From Intoshia linei (taxonomy: Eukaryota; Orthonectida; Rhopaluridae), in contig LWCA01000139.1 of NCBI GenBank assembly GCA_001642005.1, positions 1 through 48,450 on the forward strand: a DNA stretch of 48,450 bases. The letters run 5' to 3'. The notes below the pieces were generated by a model. That model was not told the origin of the DNA and did no database searches. It worked only from the letters and a program-made list of their open reading frames with translations. This document shows, piece by piece, positions 11,745-22,268 of the stretch. The first letter of the stretch is position 1. The number at the start of each line of letters is the position of its first letter. A program made the translations under genes and the position numbers.

Positions 11745-11990
11745 TTATCAATCATTTAATGGAGTTGTTCCCAAACCTGTTTTAGGTGGAACCGTCATAT
11801 CACATTACTTTTTACTTTAAAGTGAATTATTCCACTTAATTTTGTTTGTTAACATTTGTGGAATTTCAAAAACAATTGTTATCCCATTTTTTAAATTTAT
11901 TAGACAGAATGTGTGTATGATATTAAAAATAAAGTTAAAACAGTCCAATCCTAAATTAAATAAATCCTTAAATTCTAGATCTGTTTTAAT
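11745..11990. repeat. Interspersed repeat 'GGAGTGGTTCCCAAA...AACAATTGTTATCCC', copy 1
   Basis: The segment starting TTATCAATCATTTAATGGAG and running through CAAAAACAATTGTTATCCCA and AGACAGAATGTGTGTATGAT is clearly homologous to 30385-30615. The first part also matches 39965-40005. The GTGGTTCCCAAA core resembles a hAT terminus. Because it is repeated elsewhere, the ORFs over it on both strands are not genes. Confidence 0.7.
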
Positions 11991-12049
11991 TAAAAAAAAG
12001 GGTAATTTGGAGTTTTGGCCCTGAAAATACATTTTTTTAAATTTAAATT

Positions 12050-12315
12050 TATGATAATATTTATGATTTTAAAATCTGTATCAGAGTATATATTTTTTTG
12101 AACTCTCGAACTCGTTTGGATTTAAAAAAAAAGACAATTGGGCTTTTTGACCCGTAAGATGTGAGTTTGGGAGGTTGAAATTTATTTTGCTACGACCACG
12201 GAAAAAACTGTAATTGAAATGTGGCCTTTATGAAAATCTACGACTGGTAGTTATTGAAATAAACGGGAACACACAGACACACAAAAAAATATTGCGTAGC
12301 ATATTATATAAGTAA
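12050..12315 (-). mobile_element. Helitron-like fragment (reverse orientation)
   Basis: It contains the family core GACCCGTAAGATGTGAGTTT and ends ATTGCGTAGCATATTATATAAGTAA, i.e. the head in reverse. It is nearly colinear with 13260-13610 and 9440-9660. Confidence 0.65.
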
Positions 12316-12739
12316 GGATACTACACATATAATACTATGTATATTACACTGTCCAACATTGCAAAAAGAAACTTAATGTAACATATTATAATAGTCAGCT
12401 AATTTTTGTGATTCTAACGATATACATATTTTTATATAATTGAAGATCGTAAAACATGTGATATTTTAATTAGTAATTTTACTATTCTATTAAATTTATA
12501 CCCACAAAAAAACATAGTGACATTTTTTACATGTCAAATAAACTTTTTATGACAACTTTCAATTAATTAAAGCGATGAGTTAATTTAATAATTGCATTCT
12601 CACGAAACATTTAAACCAAGAATTACACCGTCCAACACGTATACTACAAACTTACTGCGACCATCATCATTGAATTACTGAGTGTTAGACCTTTCTAATA
12701 AATATTTTCTTTTACTTTTTAAAGATTGTGATCGTCTGA

Positions 12740-13250
12740 TGCAAAATAATTTTACCACCACTTCATATAAAACTTGGATTGGTTAAACAATTTTTATGTG
12801 AATTGAATAGACAATACAATAACAATGGACCACCAAAGGCATTGCCATCATTTTTCCTAATCTCAGCGACGCTAAATTAATGGCTGGTATGCTAAATGGC
12901 CCACAAATTAGAAATTAGAAGACTACAATGATGAATTATATGATGTACATTTTCGATCTACCCTTAAACCTGAACAAAAAAATGCGTTTAATGCTTTAGA
13001 AAATGTAATCTCATTTTTTCTTGGAAACAATCGATCTGAAAATTACAAGGATTTAATCGAAGAGTTATGGATAAAATACCAAGAAATGAACTGCCTTTAT
13101 AGCATAAAAATGCATTACTTAGAATGTCATTTAGATTTCTTTGCGCTAAACTGCGGTATGTGGTCTACCGAAAAAAGTGAACAATTTCATCAAACTATGA
13201 TGTTATATGAAAAACGTTTTGGAAGATGTAGATCATTAAATATGATTTNA
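12740..13250 (+). pseudogene. Transposon-associated gene family, copy 2, broken
   Basis: Same family as 6590-7920: LPPLHIKLGLVKQFL (about 12755), a GMLNGPQIR-like segment near 12885, then an open stretch with NAFNALENVISFFLGNNRSE, MNCLYSIKMHYLECHLDFFA and SEQFHQTMMLYEKRFGR. Frame breaks occur near 12840-12910. At the position where copy 1 has a 49-nt intron (between FFG and N), this copy is continuous. Sequence from about 13255 is Helitron-like repeat, so the 3' end is lost. One undetermined base (n) is at 13249. Confidence 0.7.
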
Positions 13251-13257
13251 ATTTTAG

Positions 13258-13612
13258 GGCTGTTTTCATTAAAAAAAGAAGGGTAATTTGGGGTTTTGGC
13301 CCTGAAGATATAAGTTTTTTAAATTTAAATATATAATAAAATATTTATGATTTTAAAATCCGTATCAGAGTATATATTTTTCTAAATTCTCGAACTCGTT
13401 TGTTTTTCAAAAAAAAGACAATTGGGCTTTTTGACCCGTAAGATGTGAGTTTGGGAGGTTGAAATGTATTTTGCTAACATCCCCAGAAAACACTGTAATT
13501 GAAATGTGGACTTTATAAAATTCTAAGACTGGTAGTTATTGAAATAAACAGTAACACACACAATCAAAGATTGCATAGCATATTATTATATAATTATATA
13601 AGTAACGATATG
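13258..13612 (-). mobile_element. Helitron-like fragment (reverse orientation)
   Basis: It matches 12050-12315: GTATCAGAGTATATATTTTT, then GACCCGTAAGATGTGAGTTT, and ends GCATAGCATATTATTATATA followed by ATTATATAAGTAA. It abuts the broken end of the pseudogene at 12740-13250. Confidence 0.65.
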
Positions 13613-13808
13613 TACCCTTCTCAAAATATAAATTATATATAGACGATAAGCTATTTATTTTGATTTAACAGTTGACAACTCTAACTAGAGCACATTATAG
13701 TTACGTAATGGAATAATAAAAATGCACATTTAAAATGTTTTCATTTCTAAAATCACCTTCAATTAAGTAAATTTTAATAAAAAATATATATTGAACACAA
13801 CTCAATAG

Positions 13809-15717
13809 AAATGTAAACGTCGGACTAAATAAAACAGTTTATATAGCCGGAGAAAATATAAATGGTACTATAAATATTGAATGTTCCAAAACTACGAGAT
13901 TAGAAAAAATTTGTATAAAAATTCACGGAATTGTACTTGTTAAAGTTTACGAAGGAAAGCACAATACAAAAAGAATATTTAAACAACCATTTTATACAAC
14001 TCAAACGAACCTAGAACATTGTATGAATTATACTTTGTATGTAAAGAAGAATCTACCATTACGAGACCCGAAGAGGGTCTCGATACAATTTTTCTAAATG
14101 GGTTTCATTTTTCCAAATTAAGCATAAAAAAATTATATTTTTCAATGTTATTAATACTGTGAGTATTAAATTATAGCAAATTTATATATGGGATATTTAT
14201 TTATCTTAAATACTTTTTATAATGAAATATTTCTTTAATAGATTAAAAAAACATTTTACATATCTTTAAATTAGGCGCAACTCAGTTGACTGTAGGAATA
14301 AACACACTTCCTTTCAGTGTGACTCTACTTAATAATTCAAATTCCATGTAATAATGTATACATTGCATTATTATTATTGCTATATTTACAGGTTGACCAC
14401 ATCCTGTAACATTACAGATGGGTCAGTATGTTATAAATTAAAAATTGATATTAATGGAGAAGAAAAGTTTGACACATACATTACCATAATTGCAACGTAT
14501 CTACCCACGACAGACTTGGTAATTTATATTTATCAATTTTTACTAACATGAAAAAACAGCACAACCCATAATTATGATATTATGTAATAGACTTATGTAC
14601 TATAAAAAAATCTGATTCCAAGTTTCGTACTACCAATTAAAATCAATTAAAAATTATTTTATTTTTGCAAAATCCTTTTCTTATATAAAAATGTATGTCT
14701 GTGTGTTAACCATTCATTGAAAAAATAGACGGTCGCAGGATTTAAAAAACCCCATTTCTAATACCGTTTTTCTCAGGACGTGTTTTTATCTATTTTTTAG
14801 TTTCAGAATTTGAGTCCGTCATGATCAAAAACCCAATTTTCCCTTTTGTTTGAAACATAAATCAACCCCAAATTCATTTTTTTCAGTGAAGCCATAAAAC
14901 TGTCATACGCGAATTTATCCGTTCCAGCACCATAAAATTTTAAAAATAACTACTAAAATTTACACCCTAATATATATGCTTGGTCAGTTTCGGTGTAGAT
15001 GTATCAAATTACCTCTTAAAAGTGGTTACGTTTAGAAAACTTATCATTTCCACTGTATAAATGTATCAAATTTCATATTTATAGTCCAAATTTTCGGGTA
15101 GTGCATATGTTAATGAAACAGAATGTTGTCAAGCTGGGCCATTAATTATATCAGCATCAATTGATCACAAACTAATTCAATTTGGTCAAATATGTACTCT
15201 ATCTTACAACATTGAAAATAAAAACCAATCAAAATACCAAATATATCTAAAATTAATACGATGTATTATATTGACGGCTCAGGGCAGAATTGCTACTGAA
15301 ATTATACCATTATTTACAAAAAAATGTATATTTTAATTACCAGTAAATACAATGCAATTAATAATGTAGTAGGAATTCTTGAACCTGGAGATTATATGAA
15401 CAATAAAGAAGTCTTAAACTTGGATTCTACATTTTTACCAACATATCCTTCTATACCCAACTCTATTGAAGCTTTTGACTATTTTGAGGTTTATTATTTA
15501 GTCATGAAACAGATACGGTCAGATATAATACATATTTAAATAATTAAAATTCTAGATCCATTTTTTTAAATACAATGTAAATTGTTATAAACAAATACAT
15601 TAATTTTAAGCTATTTTACTTTACATATTTAAGGTTTATACTAATTTTTAGATTTACGGAGAAAAAGGAATATGTTTTAATACAAGAGCTAAAATTGATA
15701 TTGTGATTATTAATTAA
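13809..15717 (+). CDS. Arrestin-domain-containing protein (ARRDC/alpha-arrestin type)
   Basis: Exons with agreeing phases: 13809-14020, 14275-14347, 14392-14518, 15085-15325, 15370-15488 and 15652-15717 (stop TAA). The N-lobe starts NVNVGLNKTVYIAGENINGT, matching the family theme of a Y-x-x-G-E-x-x-x-G strand. KICIKIHGIVLVKVYEGKH and the pF segment VGINTLPFSVTLLN follow, then DGSVCYKLKIDING in place of the usual linker strand. The arrestin-C lobe begins CCQAGPLIISASIDHK and continues IQFGQICTLSYNIENK and FLPTYPSIPNS. Family members act as membrane-trafficking and ubiquitin-ligase adaptors; no PPxY motif is visible, so that role is not shown here. The first coding exon with the ATG was not found upstream of 13809. 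Two introns are 44 nt. The protein is short because there is no tail beyond the arrestin fold. Confidence 0.82.
14057..14081. repeat. Short perfect hairpin in an arrestin-gene intron
   Basis: CGAGACCC-GAAGA-GGGTCTCG is an 8-bp perfect stem with a 5-nt loop. It is unusually G+C-rich for this window and lies within the 14021-14274 intron. Confidence 0.6.
14673..14960 (+). mobile_element. Helitron-like fragment (head half)
   Basis: It begins TCTTATATAAAAATGTATGT, then CTGTGTGTTAACC, TTCATTGAAAAAATAGACGG, TTTTTCTCAGGACGTGTTTT and CAGAATTTGAGTCCGTCATG. It is the forward counterpart of 21069-21695 and lies in an intron of the arrestin-domain gene. Confidence 0.65.
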
Positions 15718-16419
15718 AATTTCAATGTGCATTTAAATATTTTGTAACCACAACATTCCCATTGGGTTTGTCAACTACATTTATGTAATTAAGAGTTTAT
15801 AAAGTGGGCGAAATTTAATTTTTTACAAATTTAAATTTCAGAGCAGAGTTCCCAAACTACCCGTTTGCATAATTCTAGATGTATGTGAAAAAAGGTTACA
15901 TGCAAAAATAAATATTTTAATTTTAAAAACAAAATTTTTTTACACATTTATGATATTTTTCATAAATTGCGTGCTTATTAGCAACTACTATTATCCGTAA
16001 AAAGAAAACACATTAACACTTTTGGAAAATAGATTACAGTACTTGGATATTTAAATTTTATAGAATAATAGAATGCACTTGGTGCATTGTTACACTTGCA
16101 CTTTAATATAAAATTCAAAAAATATAATGAAAAAATACGGAATGAATAATAGTGTCTTTTAGTAGCTGGTAAATATCTTCTCTAGCCAAATATTTGGAAT
16201 TTTTAATATCATAAACTTTAAAGCAAACTATTAAATTAATAATAAATTACAGTAATAATAATATACTTTTCACATACTAGGTAAAAATTAAATTTCAAAA
16301 TGTATTACACATTAATATTTGCAATTAACAGTAAATTATTCACAATTTTTAAATAACTAAATTTGGAAGTTACTCAACCATCCCATACAATTAATGCATC
16401 ATTAAACTACTTAAAAAAT
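15718..16419. other. Intergenic, A+T-rich
   Basis: This is the convergent interval between the plus-strand arrestin gene and minus-strand coding. No repeat boundary or gene was recognised. Confidence 0.4.
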
Positions 16420-16701
16420 TCAAAATAATACATAAAAATTTAAATTACATTTAATTCGATCGATATTGTCTGTATTACACATGATTGACAAAACATTAAT
16501 CCACGATTCGTCCAATATTTGATTTTTAAAGTTTACGTCGAGCAATTTAAAAACTGAACAATGTTTAAAAATAAAAGTATAAATATATAAACCCCTCTCA
16601 ATGACAAAATCATTAGAATAATCCATATCATGCATAAATTGCTGAAAATTATCCTTATTCATAGTGTTTTTTTTGCGCGTATAATAATGAAATCCTTCCA
16701 T
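16420..16701 (-). CDS. Unidentified exon-like ORF (93 codons)
   Basis: An open frame on the minus strand starts MEGFHYYTRKKNTMNKDNF and ends with a stop at 16420. The frame stays open upstream to about 16782 (NVGLAKFDIKNVVNKCEII before the M), so it may be part of a larger exon with an acceptor near 16765. I do not recognise the family. Its amino-acid composition (W, H, D and M present, not just N/K/I/F) is more gene-like than most ORFs here. It could be a terminal exon of the RPUSD2-like gene upstream, whose C-terminus is not otherwise found, or a separate gene. Confidence 0.35.
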   Translation of the reverse strand: MEGFHYYTRKKNTMNKDNFQQFMHDMDYSNDFVIERGLYIYTFIFKHCSVFKLLDVNFKNQILDESWINVLSIMCNTDNIDRIKCNLNFYVLF

Positions 16702-16799
16702 CCATTCAATTATTTCACATTTATTAACTACATTTTTTATATCAAATTTAGCTAAACCTACATTGACATTGTATGTTGCGGATTATTCGCTCTGCTGTA

Positions 16800-17411
16800 G
16801 CAATCTGAATTTTTTTCTTTTTGAGAGCATACATAAAGAATTAAATTTAAAATACGAATTTCATCTAGAAATTGTTAACAACAATCAATCAAAGTACTAT
16901 TTTAATATCTTTTGTATAGGAAAAATTTAATTGAGTTAAATTGGATCACAGTGAATTGTTTCACACTATCACAATTTAAACAAGCCATTATGTGTTACAG
17001 TATAGGGAAGTGTACATTTATTTACAAATTAAATTTTATGTAGTTTTTACCCAACTTGGCAGTGACGTTGTAAAATTCCAACAATTTTCCTAATTAAGAT
17101 AATTCACATATTAATAAATAATGTAAAAACTATTAATAATTTTAAATACATAAACTGATAAAAAAACAATTTCTATCAATCTAAGAGACTGGTTTAAAGT
17201 GGACCGCCAGATAAATTATTGTAAATTATAAAAAATTTTATAAAATTTTTTCTATTATAAAATGCATCAAATCCAATTTTCAGGGTCAGTAATTATGATA
17301 ATGTAAATCATTTTAAATATTATTACATATATAAGGTACACTACACCAGTAATAAGTTTGGGAACCACTGTACTGTATTTTTAAGGTGATAATAAATATA
17401 AATCAAATTAC
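16800..17411. other. Noncoding interval with a hAT-like terminus
   Basis: GGGAACCACTG, the reverse complement of the hAT-type terminus CAGTGGTTCCC, lies at about 17359-17369. A matching left end was not clear. Otherwise it is A+T-rich sequence. Confidence 0.4.
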
Positions 17412-20250
17412 CAACTTGTAGGAATGACAATGGAGCATTATTTTTTGCTGATCGTACAAATTTACAATACCCTTTTTACAAAAATGACAACTATCGTCGT
17501 ATTCTTCATTATATGATTCATCTTTTGGGTGTGTAGTTCCTTTTATATCCATGGAACCATTAAAACTGTCATCGTATTTACGTAAAATCTATAAAAAATG
17601 ATTAAAGTATCCATACATAATACACAACAATAATAATTATCAAATAACATGTTCCATGAAATGTATGTCATAAATGATGAATAAAACTAATTAAAAAAAG
17701 CTTGCCCGACCCTAGTTTAGTATATAGAATAAATTCAAATTTTGATTTACCTGGTCAATCTGTTCATTCGAATAGTCATAAATCCCTCCTTTGCCATTAT
17801 CGTCTCCCCACAATTTAACGTTATTATATAAAATATCGTCAACAATAGGAAATCCAATATATTGAAGATGTAATCGAATTTGATGCATTCTACCAGTCTT
17901 TAAGTAACCTTTATGATAAGACTAAAATATTACACAAAACAATAAAATTTACATTTTAATATTGATTCACCAGCAATTTCATCCACTCCCACTTTTTCGA
18001 AAGTGGTATATGCGTACATGGGATCGTTTTCAGTGACAACGTCGTTACTAATCATCATTAAACCATACTTGGCTGATAGCTTTGTGATAGGTTTATCGCA
18101 TACTATTTTTTCACTAATATGATTACATTTAATTAAAAATTGAATTGAATTTAATTTAATTAAATTGTGTTAGAAATTAAATGTAAATTTTAATCATCAA
18201 AATTTAATTTAAGCCAATAATTTTTTGGATTGGCAAGGACTACCATATAAATCCTTTCTTAACGAAAAAAATATGTATCAACTCAGCTTCTAAAAAAAAA
18301 TATTCGACAATTAAAAAAATGTTACATTACAGATAACAATGTACCTGAGCGTTGGGTTTTTTCATTTTAATACTCATGTTTAACAATAAAATAATAATAA
18401 TTATTATTATTGTAGTTATAATTATAATGGAATGGATAGAAGAGTTTCCAATAATAAAAATAACTTTTCCCTTACCCAGGGCCGTGGAGAGCCAGCAGTA
18501 TGCTCAATATAAATTTTTTATAAATGAAACGTTTAAACTGTAGACTCTGCACCACTGGTGTAAAACCTTTCCAACCGGTGTGTCGCGAAAGTTTTTAAAA
18601 TTTATTAAATTTTTTTAGTAAATGTATAAAATATTAGTGTAGTCCGAAATGATAACACAATAATTTTAATATGAATAAATACGATAAAAAAGAAAAAACC
18701 TCTTTTTCCAATATTTTTTTGAAAAATCTGATTTTACCAAATCTTATGAGCAACAAATGTCTAATCCAAAATCCACAATAAAAAATCCAATTTTACCTAT
18801 ACTTAAGGGAAAAATCCCCTTTTTCCAATATTTTTTAGAAAAACCTTTAATTTTTTAATAAATGTTTGGATACATCCTTTGGAGTCCAAAATATAAATAT
18901 TTTTAAATGGGGTCCGTATACTATTTGAATAGAGAAATACTAGTATAGATTCTATACATTATTGAATCGTTCGTATATTGTCTAAAAATTAAAAATAACA
19001 GTTTGAAACCCCATTGGTCATCATAAAAATAAATTTCCAAACATACCCTATTAATAAATTAGAATAGTATGCCCCTCGTGATTGTAGGCCCGGTTATTTG
19101 ACCCTAGCCCCTCCAGTCATCTATAAACTAAATACGTTTTGAAATCGATCTATAGTTAATTGAACGCCACTGGTATAAATCTTGTGCAAATTCTTAATGC
19201 ATACATTATGTTTTATGCATATGAAATTATTGTGATGGATAAAAACACAATAAAAACATAACACTCATCTACTGTAGCTGACGTGTAAAAATTACAATGG
19301 AAATATTCCTTTAACTCTACATATATACACTTTACTGAGACGAGGATCTCTGCTTTTTATTATTTGAAACATTTCGGCAGCAGTAGATTTATTTTTAGCT
19401 AATATCAAGCAACCAGAAGTCATTCTGTCTAATCGATAGCATACTACATTATAATTTAAATTTACAACAAAGAAAAATTTTACATCTGAGATCATATATT
19501 TGCAATTCCCTCGCGACAATATATTGAAAAGAATTGTAATGATATCTACCACATGAATGTACTGGGATGGATGCAGGTTTGTTGAAAGCAATTAAATCAT
19601 TAGTCTCACCGATTATTTCAATTTTTTCATTAGTCACAATACCTTCATGTCTAGTTTTTATCGTAAATTAAAGTATAATTACCTACTCGTGTTGTAAACT
19701 AAATTCAAATCTTACCTGTGAGTCAAATTGGTCAATAAATCGCTTTGTTGGATAACATAACTTAAACTTGTTTTTTTGTGATTGACCTTTATCCTACCAT
19801 TCTTAATGTACGATTCCAAATCATAACTCTTCATTTTAAACTCATCTGCAATTACTTGCCCATACTCGCGCCCTATCCAACGTTCTTTAGCATAGCACTG
19901 ATAGAAATGGTAATATGGTTTGATTCTTCGATGTTCTGCGTGTATATAGCTATATCGTGTACCAATATCATATACACTCTGTGACATTGATATTGTGGTT
20001 CTCTTTGGTCCATTATACTTCTAAATTATATTCCAGTTTCGATTAATCATCATTAATAATGTACTATCCGTTTTGGTTTTATTTTGTCATTTTTTTTAAC
20101 CCGCTTATTTATTTCACTGTTTGTCATTTGTTTTAAAAATATATTAAAATTATATTTTTTTTTAAAATTTACAAAGTTTTCTACAACTTTTTTAAATACA
20201 CATTTCCAAATTCTCATGTAAACTAAAGTATAATTAACTTTATTTGTCAC
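17412..20250 (-). CDS. RPUSD2: RluA-family RNA pseudouridine synthase, RPUSD2-like
   Basis: Exons in transcript order: 20250-20065, 20020-19716, 19650-19484, 19443-19296, 18113-17953, 17908-17751 and 17588-17412, all phases agreeing. An N-terminal basic stretch precedes RRIKPYYHFYQCYAKERWIG, which is typical of RPUSD2/Rib2-type proteins. An S4-like segment follows (YIKNGRIKVNHKKT, THRHEGIVT). The synthase domain has NKPASIPVHSCGRYHYNS and YRLDRMTSGCLILAK, whose Asp is the family catalytic residue; the usual His before R-L-D is Tyr here. It continues with ICRVKGIFP, CDKPITKLS and TGRMHQIRLHLQYIGFPI. A C-terminal CxxC (CHFCKKG) is as in RPUSD2. The enzyme isomerises uridine in RNA. The start could be 20250 or the later Met at 20127. 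The final exon after 17412 was not found. Introns are 44, 65, 40, about 1180, 44 and 162 nt. Confidence 0.9.
18477..19112. mobile_element. Partial hAT-like element related to 9138-9845
   Basis: The left end CAGGGCCGTGGAGAGCCAGC matches the 9138 terminus. Near the right, TGTAGGCCCGG...ACCCTAGCCCCTCC matches the other element's right part but lacks the final GCGACCCTG. Inside, CAACCGGTGTGTCGCGAAAG near 18572 resembles another hAT terminus, and reversed ~40-bp units (TTTTTCCAATATTTTTTTGA) run from 18690 to 18860. The whole lies in the long intron of the RPUSD2-like gene. Confidence 0.55.
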
Positions 20251-20465
20251 TGTAGTTGTAGTAATAAATTAAATTAACTTAATAAAATTCATTATAAATT
20301 AAAATTTAAAAATTTAAAAATTTTTCAAATAATCAAAACAAAGTCTTATGGGTCTTGTTTAGTTGAAAGTTTCAACCCACATAACATGAACTTTTTATTT
20401 CACAATTTTAAATAACATTTCCGTATTTTCATTTCGTAGATACAAGTAATATAAATTTTTATTTT

Positions 20466-20753
20466 TCATTTTTTATGACACAGTTCTCTATAAAAATTTT
20501 TTTTATTTATAATATTTTTAACTTTAAAGATAATATCATCGTTTATATTGACTTGTGTTCTACAGATTGGACAACACTTTTTATGCATAAACCATTTCCA
20601 AATACAATGAAAATCAAATACATGCCCACATTCCTCGATTGCTCCTAATTTTAAATGTTTATTTTCACTAAACTTTTCTAGGCATATAGCACAGTGTGTG
20701 TATTGTTTTGTTTTTTCGTCGAGTATTTTTTTTGTTGTTGGTTTTAGTTTCAT
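20466..20753 (-). CDS. Small RING-finger protein
   Basis: Single-exon ORF of 95 residues (stop at 20466). The RING spans residues 21-64: CAICLEKF, a spacer, IEECGHVFDFHCIWKWF, then CCPICRTQ. The pattern is that of RING-H2/C3HC4 E3 ubiquitin ligases, including the conserved Cys-Pro-x-Cys and a Trp seven residues before it. At the fifth zinc-ligand position (CGHVFxF), Asp stands where His or Cys is usual, with a His two residues later, so coordination may be atypical. A lysine-rich tail follows (IIFKVKNIINKKNFY). There are no membrane segments. It is transcribed in the same direction as the RPUSD2-like gene, about 215 bp upstream of that gene's first Met. The specific family member cannot be named. 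Confidence 0.72.
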   Translation of the reverse strand: MKLKPTTKKILDEKTKQYTHCAICLEKFSENKHLKLGAIEECGHVFDFHCIWKWFMHKKCCPICRTQVNINDDIIFKVKNIINKKNFYRELCHKK

Positions 20754-21068
20754 TTCAAAGTTGTTTATTTCTCTAATAGTGGTTTTTTATTTAAAAATGT
20801 ATGATAAATTTACCCATTTGAATCACAGGCTTGAAATGACATTTTATAGTTAGTTTTTTGACTGCTATCAACATATGGAGTAATATTATAATTGATTTCT
20901 AAATTGATGTTGATTTAAAAGGATATTTCAATTTTAAATTAAAATCATTTATTTTTGTTTATATTTCGAAATTTTATCTAATTCTGGGATACTCGACCGG
21001 ATACTAACTAAAAACCGGCTGAAAGCGGCAAGTTGAAAAAAAATTTTACATTTTTTTTTATTTTTGTA
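20754..21068. other. Intergenic stretch upstream of the RING gene
   Basis: A+T-rich and likely to include the RING-gene promoter; no element can be named. It ends at a Helitron-like tail. Confidence 0.4.
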
Positions 21069-21695
21069 GTAACTTGACTGTTATGTACGTCGTACACATA
21101 GCATCCTAGCTCTGCTGAGGCGAAAATTTTTATTCTACCAGAAAAATATATTCAATAAGAAAAATTAATCTAAAAAAGTTACTACAATGTAATGACTAAT
21201 CTGTAATTTTTTTCAAATTCTAGGGCTGTTTTCATTTTAAAAAAAAATGTAATGTGGGGTTGTGATCGTGAAAATGAATTTTTTTTGAGGTTTCTATTTA
21301 TGATAATGTCTGTGATCTTAAAAACTATCCCAGAATTTATGTTTAAAAAAATTTTAGGACATTTTTAACACAAAGAATAATTTGTCGTTTTATCCATAAA
21401 GGTATGCGTTTTTGAGGGTGAGATAATTAATAATTAACGATAATTTTAATTATTTTAAAACGCGTCCCAGAATATATGTTTTATTAAATTTTTGAGTTGA
21501 TTTTTTTTAACAAAAGGAAACATTTGGGTTGTTTACCCTGAAGGACTCAAATTCTGAAACTGAAAAATAGATAAAAACACGTCCTGGGAAAAACTGTATT
21601 AGAAATTGGGTTTTATTAAATACTACGACTGTCATTCTTTTCAATAAATGGTTACACACAAATACACACACAGACATTCATTTTTATATAAGTAA
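21069..21695 (-). mobile_element. Helitron-like non-autonomous element (copy 2, complete, reverse)
   Basis: Read on the minus strand, it starts TTACTTATATAAAAATGAAT, then GTCTGTGTGTG, CCATTTATTGAAAAGAATGA, GTTTTTCCCAGGACGTGTTT and TCAGAATTTGAGTCCTTCAG. It ends with TTTTTCTGGTAGAATAAAAA, GCAGAGCTAGGATGCTATGT, GTACGACGTACATAACAG and a short tail. The terminal GTGTACGACGTAC palindrome is the family hairpin. No ORF is present. Confidence 0.65.
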
Positions 21696-21884
21696 AGGAT
21701 AGGTCAAGATGTTTACCTTTTTTTGAATTTGATATTCTGGTAGTAAACCTAAATGAAATGATATGATGAAAAATTTTAATATATTATTTATTATATTTAC
21801 AATTTGTCAGTTCCGTTGTTAAGTGGTTTTTAAACTTTTTTGTGTAAATTAACATTTAGTTTACCTTTTAGTTTAATTTTGGGT

Positions 21885-22075
21885 TTTAGAAATTTTTTTT
21901 GAACCAAACTTTATGGGGATTTTTTAAGATTTTTTTTTGTAAACCAAACTTTCAAAGTAATTTTTAAGATTTTTTTTAAGCCAAATTTGAAATAGGGGTT
22001 TTAGGATTTTTTTTGAACAGAACTTAAAGACAACCTTACAGTTTGGTTAAAAAAAATCTAAAAAAACCACCCTTA
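21885..22075. repeat. Tandem ~45-50-bp units 'TTTAAGATTTTTTTTGAACCAAACTTT', array 1
   Basis: About four degenerate units, each an A/T-run segment followed by AACCAAACTTTnnnGGGG or a similar motif, then an inverted piece (GTTTGGTTAAAAAAAATCTA). Further units occur at 22485-22570. Confidence 0.6.
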
Positions 22076-22268
22076 AAGTTTATTTAAATATAAATTAAAA
22101 TTTCAAATAATTTCAAAGCATCCTGTTTCCTAGAGTGTTTAAAAACCACTGCCGTAGTTAGTTATCATCGTTTAAATCGGTAGATCTCAAGGGCCACCGA
22201 AAAATTAATACATTTTTTTATTATGTGAATAAAAATTTATTTATAATAATAAATATTATATACATATA

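Noticed and set aside
13249-13249. Single undetermined base (n)
   Set aside because: An assembly or sequencing ambiguity, not a biological feature; the neighbouring join between pseudogene and repeat should be read with caution.
18352-18543. Plus-strand ORF of 63 codons with poly-Ile
   Set aside because: It is encoded by an AATAATAATTATTATT simple repeat running into a hAT terminus; no gene-like composition.
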